From Candidatus Binatota bacterium (GTDB lineage Bacteria; Desulfobacterota; Binatia; UBA1149): 64,000 nt of DNA. Under the pieces are notes generated by a model. The model had not been told where the DNA came from and made no database searches. It was given only the letters and a program-made list of their open reading frames with translations. The position numbers and the translations under genes are program-made. This document shows, piece after piece, positions 19,734 through 28,070 of the stretch. How positions within the stretch are numbered: the stretch's first letter is position 1; every line of letters starts with the position of its first letter. The stretch is taken from contig DUBO01000023.1 of NCBI GenBank assembly GCA_012960245.1, positions 52,174 to 116,173 of the forward strand, read 5' to 3'.

Positions 19734-20794
19734 GCGCTGCCGATCTTTCGCCGCTGCAGGGTCACGCCGAGCAACTCGACAAGCTCCGACGGCTGGTGCC
19801 GCGGCAAGGCGAGGGCGATCGACGCCATCACCACGCGTTCATTTTCTGCGGGCCGATGGGCACCGGCAAGTTCAAGGCTGCGTTGTGGCTGGCCGCGCGG
19901 CTCAAGTGCGAGCAACCCGAGAACTGCCGCGGACTGTTTGAAGAAGGCGCCGGCCAACTGTGCGATCGCTGTGGACAGCTGGCCGCGGGCAGTCACCCGG
20001 ACCTCGTGGTGGTCGAGCCCATGGAAGACGGCAAGCCCATTTATCTCGCCCAGATCGTTCCGCGCAAGAAACCCGACGTTCCCCAGCGGCCGCTCGTGTC
20101 CACACTGGCCACGAGCCCGCAGCGGCCCGGCCCGCGCGTGGCGATCATCCGCGACGCCGAGCTGCTCAGAGTCGAGGCGCAGAACGCCATGCTCAAACTG
20201 CTCGAAGAGCCGCCGGGCGATTGCGTCCTCGTTCTGGTGACCGCCAACCCGACGGCCCTGTTGCCCACCGTGCGCTCGCGCTGCCAGTTTGTTCGTTTCG
20301 GCCTACTCGGCGACGACGAACTCGGCCGGGTGATGGCCGCGCAGGGCATCGACAGCCACCGCTCAGCCGAGATTGCATTGCTGGCCGGCGGCCGGGCCGA
20401 CCTCGCGTTGTCTAGTGACGAACGCGCGATCGACGAAAGACTCAAGCTGGTGAGCAGCTGGGAAGAACTGCTCGCTAATCCCTTGCTCCCCCTGGAGCCG
20501 CTGGTGCGGCAGCTCGCCGGCAAATCGGGCAAGGACAGCAGCACTCCCGAACGCAAGCGCCGAATAAAACTGCTCGCCGAGTGGCAACTGGCCAAGGCGA
20601 GGACCGCCCTGGGGCAATCGCGGCCTCAGGGTAACGGTGAACTCGATCGACTACTGGCCACCGCGGCAGCGGCACGCAGCCCGCGCCGACTGGTGCACGA
20701 TTCGCTGACCATGAACTCCTGCACGCTGGCGCTGGGCCGCAACGCCAACGCCAAACTGGCCATCCGCGAAGCCCTGTTGCATATAAGAGGCTGA
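19730..20794 (+). CDS. holB: DNA polymerase III subunit delta prime
   Basis: This clamp-loader subunit of 354 residues belongs to the AAA+ fold. It has a modified P-loop GPMGTGKFK near residue 44, the four-Cys zinc module (C, C, then CDRC near residue 82), and the sensor region EAQNAMLKLLEEPP with arginine finger motif RSRCQ. It overlaps tmk by four bases and is followed 16 bases later by metG. Identity is supported by both motifs and gene order. Confidence 0.93.
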   Translation: MSAADLSPLQGHAEQLDKLRRLVPRQGEGDRRHHHAFIFCGPMGTGKFKAALWLAARLKCEQPENCRGLFEEGAGQLCDRCGQLAAGSHPDLVVVEPMEDGKPIYLAQIVPRKKPDVPQRPLVSTLATSPQRPGPRVAIIRDAELLRVEAQNAMLKLLEEPPGDCVLVLVTANPTALLPTVRSRCQFVRFGLLGDDELGRVMAAQGIDSHRSAEIALLAGGRADLALSSDERAIDERLKLVSSWEELLANPLLPLEPLVRQLAGKSGKDSSTPERKRRIKLLAEWQLAKARTALGQSRPQGNGELDRLLATAAAARSPRRLVHDSLTMNSCTLALGRNANAKLAIREALLHIRG

Positions 20795-20810
20795 GCACCA
20801 CACCCTCGTC

Positions 20811-22376
20811 ATGACAGGCAAGCCTTCCACCATCGAACTCACCACCCCGCTTTACTACGTGAACGCGGAGCCTCACCTCGGGCACACCTACACCACGGTG
20901 ATCGTAGACACCCTGGCACGTTTTCATCGTTCGATGGGCAGGGAAGTGTTCTTTCTGACCGGCACCGACGAACACGGCGACAAGATAGCCCGTGCGGCTG
21001 AAGCCGCCGGCTGTGAGCCGCGTGAATACGCCGACCGCGTGTCGGATGTTTTCAGGTCAACCTGGGACGAGTGCTCGATAAGCTACGACCACTTCGTGCG
21101 CACCACCGACTCCTACCACGTGGACTTTGTGCGCGAGGTGCTCACGCGCGTCAACGACGCCGGCGATATTTACTTTGACAGCTACGGCGGCAACTACTGC
21201 ACCGGCTGCGAACGCTTCTACACCGACCGCGAACTGGTGGACGGCAAGTGCCCCGACCACGAGCTCGAGCCCGAGTGGATAGAAGAGCAGAACTATTTTT
21301 TTAAGCTGTCGGCTTACCAGCAGCGACTGCTTGACCACCTGCACGACAATCCCGACTTCATCCGCCCCGAGGGCTACCGCAACGAGGTACTCTCCCTGCT
21401 GAGCGAACCCCTCGAAGACCTTTGCATTTCACGCCCCGTGAGTCGCCTGGAGTGGGGTATCCCGCTCCCCTTCGACGACAACTACGTCACCTACGTGTGG
21501 TTCGACGCCTTGCTCAACTACCGCTCGGCTCTCGAGTTCGCGCGCGGCGACAAGGCCGACGAGTTCTGGCAGAACGCCAACCACTTCATAGCCAAGGACA
21601 TACTCAAACCACACGCAATTTTCTGGCCGGCCATGCTGATGGCCGCCGGGCTGCCGCTGTACGATCGGCTAAACGTACACGGCTACTGGAACATGGGCGA
21701 GAGCAAGATGTCCAAGTCGCTGGGCAACGTGATACGTCCGCTGGAAATGAAAGAGCGCTTCGGGCTCGACAGCTTTCGTTACTTCCTCCTGCGCGAAATG
21801 TCGTTTGGTTCCGACTCCAGCTTTACCGAGGACGCCTTCGTACGGCGCTTCAACGGCGACCTCTCCAACGGGCTGGGCAACCTCGTGAGCCGGGTGCTGT
21901 CGATGCAGAACAAGTACTTCGACGGCCTCCTGCAGGCACCGGCCACTGAAGACACATCCGCCGAAGACACGGCTGCCGACGCGACAGTACACGCGGCTTT
22001 TGAAAAGGCCGAGCAGAGAGTGCCCGAGTTGCTCGAGCGGCTGTCTTTCCACCTCGCACTCGAAGAAACCTGGCACGCTCTTGCTGCCTGCGACAAGTAC
22101 ATAGTCGATACGGCGCCCTTCAAGCTTTACAAGGACGAGAGCAAGCGCGGGCGGGTGGGCGAGATACTGCTGCTCTTGTGCGAAGCCCTGTTGCACGCGG
22201 CCCGACTGCTGGCGCCCTTCATGCCCGACAGCTCAGCGGCTATCTCCAGGCTGCTCAATACCGACCCGCTAGAGATGGCCGAGCAGCCGCCTGCCTGGGG
22301 GACAGCCTTTGAGCCCGGCCACCGCGTGGGCAAGCCCGAGCCGCTGTTTCCTCGCATAGAGATAGACAAGCAGTGA
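20811..22376 (+). CDS. metG: Methionyl-tRNA synthetase
   Basis: It charges tRNA-Met. The 521-residue protein has the HIGH-type signature AEPHLGHTYT near residue 20, a single zinc knuckle (CTGCERF then CPDHE), and ESKMSKSLGN near residue 300. The anticodon-binding helical domain follows, but the extra C-terminal tRNA-binding domain seen in some bacterial enzymes is absent. The start codon at 20811 is ATG. It overlaps tatD by four bases (GTGA). Confidence 0.97.
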   Translation: MTGKPSTIELTTPLYYVNAEPHLGHTYTTVIVDTLARFHRSMGREVFFLTGTDEHGDKIARAAEAAGCEPREYADRVSDVFRSTWDECSISYDHFVRTTDSYHVDFVREVLTRVNDAGDIYFDSYGGNYCTGCERFYTDRELVDGKCPDHELEPEWIEEQNYFFKLSAYQQRLLDHLHDNPDFIRPEGYRNEVLSLLSEPLEDLCISRPVSRLEWGIPLPFDDNYVTYVWFDALLNYRSALEFARGDKADEFWQNANHFIAKDILKPHAIFWPAMLMAAGLPLYDRLNVHGYWNMGESKMSKSLGNVIRPLEMKERFGLDSFRYFLLREMSFGSDSSFTEDAFVRRFNGDLSNGLGNLVSRVLSMQNKYFDGLLQAPATEDTSAEDTAADATVHAAFEKAEQRVPELLERLSFHLALEETWHALAACDKYIVDTAPFKLYKDESKRGRVGEILLLLCEALLHAARLLAPFMPDSSAAISRLLNTDPLEMAEQPPAWGTAFEPGHRVGKPEPLFPRIEIDKQ

Positions 22377-23152
22377 CGCCCGCGATCATTGACACCCACT
22401 GCCATCTTTCCGACGCCAAGTTCAGCGCCGACGTCGACGAAGTAATCGAGCGTGCCGTGGCCGCGGGCGTTACCCGCATGGTGGCCGTAGGTGGCGGTGG
22501 CCCCATTGAAGATAGTCGGCGCAGCGCCGAGATGACCGAGCGCTACGACTGCCTGCGCTCCACGGCCGGCATTCACCCCCACGACGCAGCGTCGGTCGAC
22601 CAGGCCACGATCGACGAGCTGCTGGGCCTGCTCGCCCGGCCGACGGTGGTGGCGGTGGGCGAAACCGGGCTCGATTACTACTACGACAACTCCCCCCGCG
22701 ACCTCCAGCGCGAGGCACTGGCCCGCCACCTGCAGTTGGCCCACCAGTGCTCGTTGCCGGTTGTGCTGCACTGCCGGGACGCGCACCAGGACCTCCGCGA
22801 CGTGCTCGAAGCCGAGGGCGTGCCTGCCGCAGGCGGCGTTGTGCACTGCTTTACCGGTAACTACGAAGAGGCCTGTTGGTACCTCGACCACGGACTGCTG
22901 CTTTCGTTCACCGGGATAATCTCATTTCGCAATGCCGGCGAACTGAGGGACGTGGCCGCGCGGGTTCCGCTCGACAGCATGATGCTCGAGACCGACTCAC
23001 CCTACCTCGCGCCCGAGCCCAACCGCGGAAAGCGCAACGAGCCCGGCTACGTGGTGCACGTGGCCGCAGCGATGGCGCGCGCACGCGATTGCAGCATCGA
23101 AGAAGTGGCCCGGGCCACCACCGCCAACGCCGAGAAGATGTTTTTCTCCTGA
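22373..23152 (+). CDS. tatD: TatD family metal-dependent hydrolase (DNase)
   Basis: This TIM-barrel metallohydrolase of 259 residues acts as a 3'-5' exonuclease in the TatD family. Metal ligands are visible: DTHCHLSD at the N-terminus, GETGLDYYYD, LHCRDA, VHCFTG and LETDSPYL. It starts at a GTG inside the metG stop (GTGA). metG-tatD adjacency is common in bacteria. The stop is four bases from the convergent iron permease gene. Confidence 0.95.
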   Translation: MTPAIIDTHCHLSDAKFSADVDEVIERAVAAGVTRMVAVGGGGPIEDSRRSAEMTERYDCLRSTAGIHPHDAASVDQATIDELLGLLARPTVVAVGETGLDYYYDNSPRDLQREALARHLQLAHQCSLPVVLHCRDAHQDLRDVLEAEGVPAAGGVVHCFTGNYEEACWYLDHGLLLSFTGIISFRNAGELRDVAARVPLDSMMLETDSPYLAPEPNRGKRNEPGYVVHVAAAMARARDCSIEEVARATTANAEKMFFS

Positions 23153-23155
23153 GGC

Positions 23156-25462
23156 TCAGCCTGGTTGGTCGACCGACCCACGGCGAGCACGCAACAGCAC
23201 GGCCGCAGCCAGCACAGCCGCGGCCAGCATCAGCCCCTGGGCCATGGCCGTTTCGAGATCGGGAGACATGCCCAGCAGCGAGAATTCCGGCCACCAGCCC
23301 ACGGGGGTGAGCGCCATGACTCCGCCTTCCTGCAACTCGGTTATGCCCGCGCCTGCAAAACGAAACGCCAGCAGGTAGAGCAGGCTGCCGGTGGCCGAAA
23401 AGAACGGCCGCAAGGGCACGCGGACACCTAGCTTGAAGATCCCGAGGTATAATAGGAAGAGCAGCAGGCTGCCGACCCCGAAGCCTCCCGACACGGCCAT
23501 CACCTGGCCGCCGTCGGCCAGCAGGGCACGGTAGAACAACACTGTCTCAAACCCCTCGCGATAAACGGCGAGGAACGCGATCCCGGCCATGGCCCAGCGC
23601 GAACCGGCGCCCAGCGCGCGGTCGACCTGCCCCTGTATATAGCGCTGCCAGCGCTCGGCCTCTGCGCGCGACAACAGCCAGTAGCTCACGCTGAACAGCA
23701 CCAGGGCCGCGAGCAACATGGTGACACCCTCTATGAGTTCGCCGGCCAGGCCGACCCCTCCAAGCAGCCACTGGGCCGCGGCGGCGGTGGCGATGCTGAG
23801 CAGCACGCCCACCGCCGCACCCTCGAACAGCCAGCGCCGGGCGATCGTGTGTCCGCCACGCGACAGGTAGGTCGCGAGCGCGGCGATCACGAGTATCGCC
23901 TCCAGGCCTTCCCTGAGTATGATCACCAGCGAAGCGAAGAAGGCCGAGGTTGAGCTGGCGGTCGCTCCCAACAGGACAGCCGCTGCCTCGAGGTCGCGGG
24001 CTATCATATCGAAGTCGACTTCGCGTCCAGCCAGCAGGTCGGCGCGGGCACGGGCAAAGCGTTTCTCCAGGGTGCCGGCCAGCGCAGAATCACGGGTGGC
24101 GATAAGTTTCTCGGCCTGTTCAAAAACCATGTAGGCCTGCAGCATGACAGCCGCGGCGCCAACCGAATCGTCCTCGGCCATCGCGCGCGCCCGCTCCACC
24201 AGTTGGAGCACCTCACCGAGGTCGTTCGACTTTGTTTCGGCGGCCTCTACCCCCAGGCTGGCACGCAAGGACTCGTCGAGTCGGCCGGCAGCAACAGCCA
24301 CCTGTCCCGCTGGCCGCTGCGAATAAACTGCCTCGGTGAGCTCCTGCAGCGCTGCGGCCACGGCGGCGCTGTCTGCCTCGGTGATAGCGTCGCCCAAAGC
24401 GTCGATATCGGCCGCGACCGTGGCCAGGAAGATGCGCGCTTCACCGTACTCAAGCTTGTTGACTACCTCGCCGTCGCGGACACCGTCGTTGTACTCCTCT
24501 ACCACCAGCTCAAGGGCCGACAAGAGGTGACGCGGATCTACTTCGCGCTGCTCGTCGGCCGCATCGCCGCTATCGGCCGAAGCCAGGCGCGCAGCGACCA
24601 GCAGCGAGGCCGCCGCGCTACCGTCGTCATCGCCGTGGGCACTCGAGCGCTCGAGTGCCGCCAGCAGGCGACGGTCAGACAAGCCCGCAGTCGCCATCGG
24701 GTCGGACAGGTCCAGGGCCTTGCCATTACCGTGGCAGTCGCCGCAGTTTGAGAGATCGCCGCCAGCTGCTCGGCTATCGACCGCGGCTGCCTCAATAATC
24801 GCCGGAGGCGATTTCAAGGTCCACAGGAACCACACGATATCCCAGCGCTCCTGGACGGTGAGCACGTGATCCCAGGCCGGCATGGCAGTGCCCGGCAGGC
24901 CCATGCCCATCACCTGGAAAAACTCCTCGGGCGTCTCGTCGAGCAGCTCCGGGGCGGCGGTAAAATCGACCGGCCGCGGGCCGGTAACCTGGTCGGCCAG
25001 CGGGCCATTGCCATCGCCCTGCTCGCCGTGACACGAGGTGCAGTAGCGCAGGTAAAGTGTGTGTCCGCGCTGTGGCGAAGGCCTGCCCGCCGGAGCCTCG
25101 AATCCCACTCCATCAGCGTGAACACCAGCCCACTGCTCGTAAGCCCTGGTCAGCTCCTCCACCGGGGCGCGGCCCTCTGCCAGCGCAATGACAGCGTCAA
25201 GCTCGGGCGACGGAGAGGAATCGGCGAGCAAGGAGAGCAGCGCCATCGCGGTTGCGAGTTCGTCGGGATCGACCACCTCGCCACCGCGTACGCCTTCGCC
25301 GTATTCCTGCACGGCCACGCGCAACATACCCAGCTGCCGGACCCGGTCGGGCTCGCCCATGTCGAGCGGACCCGAAGCTCCGGACAGCCGCGCGTACACG
25401 AAGGCCGTCGCGGCAAGAGCAAATATGCCGCATAAAAGGGCGGGTCGGAATCTTTTCAGCAT
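23156..25462 (-). CDS. Cytochrome c / FTR1 family iron permease fusion
   Basis: This 768-residue membrane protein combines an exported cytochrome region with an Fe permease. After an N-terminal membrane helix come two c-type haem motifs, CTSCH (residues 141-145) and CGDCH (240-244). A helical acidic region follows, then a seven-helix FTR1 domain with the iron-path motifs REGLE (517-521) and REGFE (635-639). The helical part contains an internal duplication: EYGEGVRGGEVV near 53 and EYNDGVRDGEVV near 323. It likely couples Fe(II) oxidation to uptake. The ATG at 25462 was chosen over an upstream GTG. A Fur-like palindrome lies 46 bases upstream, and fur is the next gene. Confidence 0.93.
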   Translation of the reverse strand: MLKRFRPALLCGIFALAATAFVYARLSGASGPLDMGEPDRVRQLGMLRVAVQEYGEGVRGGEVVDPDELATAMALLSLLADSSPSPELDAVIALAEGRAPVEELTRAYEQWAGVHADGVGFEAPAGRPSPQRGHTLYLRYCTSCHGEQGDGNGPLADQVTGPRPVDFTAAPELLDETPEEFFQVMGMGLPGTAMPAWDHVLTVQERWDIVWFLWTLKSPPAIIEAAAVDSRAAGGDLSNCGDCHGNGKALDLSDPMATAGLSDRRLLAALERSSAHGDDDGSAAASLLVAARLASADSGDAADEQREVDPRHLLSALELVVEEYNDGVRDGEVVNKLEYGEARIFLATVAADIDALGDAITEADSAAVAAALQELTEAVYSQRPAGQVAVAAGRLDESLRASLGVEAAETKSNDLGEVLQLVERARAMAEDDSVGAAAVMLQAYMVFEQAEKLIATRDSALAGTLEKRFARARADLLAGREVDFDMIARDLEAAAVLLGATASSTSAFFASLVIILREGLEAILVIAALATYLSRGGHTIARRWLFEGAAVGVLLSIATAAAAQWLLGGVGLAGELIEGVTMLLAALVLFSVSYWLLSRAEAERWQRYIQGQVDRALGAGSRWAMAGIAFLAVYREGFETVLFYRALLADGGQVMAVSGGFGVGSLLLFLLYLGIFKLGVRVPLRPFFSATGSLLYLLAFRFAGAGITELQEGGVMALTPVGWWPEFSLLGMSPDLETAMAQGLMLAAAVLAAAVLLRARRGSVDQPG

Positions 25463-25507
25463 GTGTACAACAGGCACCGGGGGCGGCAGGCATCTTGAAT
25501 ACGATTG

Positions 25508-25520
25508 TCAATATCATTGA
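25508..25520. promoter_or_regulatory. Candidate Fur operator
   Basis: TCAAT-ATC-ATTGA is a perfect 5-3-5 inverted repeat in an AT-rich island within the 102-base fur-to-permease gap. Its AT-rich palindromic character and place before an iron permease fit a Fur box, although it matches the E. coli consensus only partly. Confidence 0.5.
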
Positions 25521-25564
25521 TACCAGCGCTCAAGTGCCCTGTAAAGCATGGCGAGGCGCCCTTT

Positions 25565-25996
25565 TCAGCGGCAGTTGCGGCAGAGGCCGTAGAGTTCGAG
25601 CCGGTGGCTCACCAGCGAAAAGCCCAGCCGCTTGGCCGCGGCCTCCTGCAGGCTCTCGATCTGGTCGTTCTCGAACTCTTCGATGCGACCACACTCGGTA
25701 CATATGCAGTGGTCGTGGTGGGCCTCCAGGTTTTCGTACAGGGCCTCGCCCTTGTCGAAGTGGCGTTCCTGCACCAGGCCCGCCTCGCAGAGCAGTCGCA
25801 TGGTCCGGTACACAGTAGAAAAACCTATGCTGGGTTCTATCACGCGCACGCGGGCAAAGATCTGCTCGGCGCTGAAGTGACCGTTTATTCCGAGAAACCA
25901 GCGCGCTATTTCTTCGCGCTGATGGGTGTTTTTCATGCCGTGTTCGCGAATGAAATCGCGAAACCTATCCAGCCGGATGGTTTTGTCGATGGCCAA
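25565..25996 (-). CDS. fur: Fur family metal-responsive repressor
   Basis: This 143-residue winged-helix regulator binds DNA when loaded with metal. The recognition helix is SIGFSTVYRTMRLL near residue 55. The metal motifs are HHDHCICTECG and a C-terminal CRNC, giving a structural zinc site of two CxxC pairs. The N-terminus has a TIRLDRFRDF start as in true Fur proteins. Position directly before the FTR1 permease suggests Fur rather than Zur or PerR, though specificity is not decided by sequence. It starts three bases after the small gene upstream, so it is probably co-transcribed with it and phaR. Confidence 0.9.
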   Translation of the reverse strand: MAIDKTIRLDRFRDFIREHGMKNTHQREEIARWFLGINGHFSAEQIFARVRVIEPSIGFSTVYRTMRLLCEAGLVQERHFDKGEALYENLEAHHDHCICTECGRIEEFENDQIESLQEAAAKRLGFSLVSHRLELYGLCRNCR

Positions 25997-25999
25997 TGG

Positions 26000-26329
26000 T
26001 CAGGCGGGGGACCCGGCTGACCCACCGGGACCGTCTATGAGTTCTCTCAGCTCGGGGTCGAGATACTGGCCAACGAGATCGGAATCTTTCAGTGCAATGG
26101 CGAGCAGTTCAAGTCGCTCGGCCACCGGCACCTTGCGGTCCAGGAGCAGGACTTCCTTGCCGTCCACCGTGCACAGGCCGCTCTGCACGCTGTAGCCGGC
26201 GTCGCGGTGAAGTTTTTCTTCGCGAACCTCCAAGCCAACGCTTTCGGCTACTTCCTTGAGCCGATCCAGCAGCGCGCGGTTGCGCTCATCGGCGGGTGAC
26301 ATTTTTGCGGCCTTACTCTTCTTCGCCAT
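26000..26329 (-). CDS. Small conserved-looking protein of unknown function
   Basis: A 109-residue cytoplasmic protein starts at the ATG at 26329; a GTG nine bases upstream is also possible. A basic N-terminal tail (MAKKSKAAK) precedes a predicted helix and a beta-hairpin region containing GKEVLLLDRKVPV, which is the strongest conservation candidate. It has no signal peptide or membrane segment. It sits between phaR and fur with gaps of 21 and 3 bases, so it is probably part of that operon. I do not recognise the family. Confidence 0.7.
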   Translation of the reverse strand: MAKKSKAAKMSPADERNRALLDRLKEVAESVGLEVREEKLHRDAGYSVQSGLCTVDGKEVLLLDRKVPVAERLELLAIALKDSDLVGQYLDPELRELIDGPGGSAGSPA

Positions 26330-26350
26330 AAAGGACACGACGAGCGCGAC

Positions 26351-27079
26351 TTAACGGTCGACGCTCTCCCCCCCGGCCGGCGTGTCGAGAAAACTGTCTT
26401 CGCCCTCCGACTCCCCGTCCGCGGGTGCCTCCGGGGCAACTGCATCAGGGGCAGACGACTGGGCAACGGGCGAATCACCAGTGGGCTCCTCGCCAGCGGC
26501 GGCCCGGGGGCCGTCGCCTTCGTCCTCGCCGCTACGCACCAGGCCCACGGCATTCTCCAGCGATTGCAGGCTCCTCTCCACGCGCTCGAGTTCGCGCTGC
26601 ACCACCGAATTACTGCGCGCGCTGTCCACCGACTCCCTGAGCCAACTTCGCAATTCCTTGAACTGTTCCTGTGGACGCGCGACCAAGTCATCGATGAGGT
26701 GCCGCCCTTCTTCGATTGCGCGGCCACCGCCACCCACCACGTCGCGTACCCGTTCGCTGGCGCGCTCGGTTATTCCACCCAGCACTTCCATTCCGCGCGT
26801 AGCCCGATCGCTGATGTCCTGCACCGTTGCCCCGCCCGATCGAATCAGCTCGCGCAGAAACGAAACTGAAACCAGGCTGCTGCGGGTTTTCTCTTCCTCG
26901 AGTATGATCTGGGCAAACGTGATCGCAGTGAGATCGTCACCGCTCTCATTGTCTATGACCCTGAGCTCCTCGCCGTCACGCACCATCCGGGCCAGGCCCT
27001 TGAGGGTAACGTAACGGGACTTCATTGTGTCGTAGAGTTTGCGGTTGGCGTACCGCTTGATAATGCGTTCTCTGCTCAT
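26351..27079 (-). CDS. phaR: PHA accumulation regulator (PhaR-type DNA-binding protein)
   Basis: This 242-residue protein begins with the polyhydroxyalkanoate regulator DNA-binding domain: IIKRYANRKLYDT at residues 6-18, then YVTLKGLARMV and DLTAITFAQIILEEE. PhaR homologues bind both phasin-gene promoters and PHA granules. The middle is a long amphipathic helix, and the tail after residue 195 is acidic and Pro/Ala-rich. No PHA synthase gene is in the window, so the storage role is inferred from the family. It is divergent from the NIT2-like gene and leads the phaR-unknown-fur cluster. Confidence 0.9.
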   Translation of the reverse strand: MSRERIIKRYANRKLYDTMKSRYVTLKGLARMVRDGEELRVIDNESGDDLTAITFAQIILEEEKTRSSLVSVSFLRELIRSGGATVQDISDRATRGMEVLGGITERASERVRDVVGGGGRAIEEGRHLIDDLVARPQEQFKELRSWLRESVDSARSNSVVQRELERVERSLQSLENAVGLVRSGEDEGDGPRAAAGEEPTGDSPVAQSSAPDAVAPEAPADGESEGEDSFLDTPAGGESVDR

Positions 27080-27204
27080 GATTTTATCCCCGGTACAGCC
27101 AACTCTTCACGATGATGGCTAGCAAAACGGGGGCTAACAGGCAAACACACCTCGGCAGCGGGTTGACCACCACCGTGGCGCCGGTTAGCGTCGGGCGAAC
27201 AGAG

Positions 27205-28068
27205 ATGAAGACGCTCAAGGCAAGCGCCGTGCAGATGAAATCGGGACCGGACCGTTCGAGCAACCTCGAACGCGCCGGCCAACTGCTGCGGCAGGCGGCC
27301 CGCGAGGGCGCACAGCTGGCGGTACTGCCCGAAATATTTTCCTGGCGCGGGCCCCAGGCCGATGAACTGGCGAACGCCGAAACGATACCGGGCCCCAGCT
27401 CGAAAGCCGTGGCAGAACTGGCCGCCGAGCTGAAAATCTGCATCGTGGCCGGCTCCCTGCTCGAATCGGCCGACGCTGGAACGGCCGACAGTAACACCGG
27501 CAATAACAAGCAGCCCGTCAACGCCGCGCCGCCCGAAGCCTGCTACAACACCAGCCTGCTCTTCGGACCCCAGGGTGAACTTCTGGCCTTCTATCGCAAG
27601 ATGCATCTCTTCGACGTAGACATGCCCGGCAGCGTGAGTTTTCGTGAAACCGACACCCGGCTACCCGGCGACCGCGCGGTCGTGGCCTCCACCGGGCCTG
27701 CCGTACTCGGGCTGTCGGTGTGCTACGACCTTCGTTTTCCAGAACTGTATCGTGAGCTGACCGCGCGTGGAGCCGAGATACTGACCGTGCCCTCGGCGTT
27801 TACTTACCCCACCGGCGAGGCCCATTGGAAACTGCTGTTGCGAGCGCGAGCGGTCGAGAACCAGGCCTGGGTTATTGCTCCCAACCAGTACGGCGAGGCC
27901 GGCTACGGCTTTGCCGACTACGGGCACTCGATGATCATCGATCCCTGGGGCCGCGTGCTGGCCGAGGCCGGTGACGACGAGGACATGGTTCTCACCTGCG
28001 AGCTCGACGCTGCGGTGCTCGACAAGGCCAGGCGCGAGTTACCCTGTGCCGACCACAGGAGAATGTAA
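27205..28068 (+). CDS. Carbon-nitrogen hydrolase, NIT2/omega-amidase-like
   Basis: This nitrilase-superfamily amidase of 287 residues belongs to the Nit1/Nit2 branch that hydrolyses omega-amides or deaminated glutathione. The triad is complete: Glu in LPEIFSW near residue 42, Lys in YRKMHLFD near 132, and Cys in SVCYDLRFPE near 172. The start at 27205 puts the core sequence LKASAVQM right at the N-terminus; a longer open frame to 27112 adds a non-homologous extension. It is followed after two bases by moeA, with no clear functional link. Confidence 0.9.
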   Translation: MKTLKASAVQMKSGPDRSSNLERAGQLLRQAAREGAQLAVLPEIFSWRGPQADELANAETIPGPSSKAVAELAAELKICIVAGSLLESADAGTADSNTGNNKQPVNAAPPEACYNTSLLFGPQGELLAFYRKMHLFDVDMPGSVSFRETDTRLPGDRAVVASTGPAVLGLSVCYDLRFPELYRELTARGAEILTVPSAFTYPTGEAHWKLLLRARAVENQAWVIAPNQYGEAGYGFADYGHSMIIDPWGRVLAEAGDDEDMVLTCELDAAVLDKARRELPCADHRRM

Positions 28069-28070
28069 GC

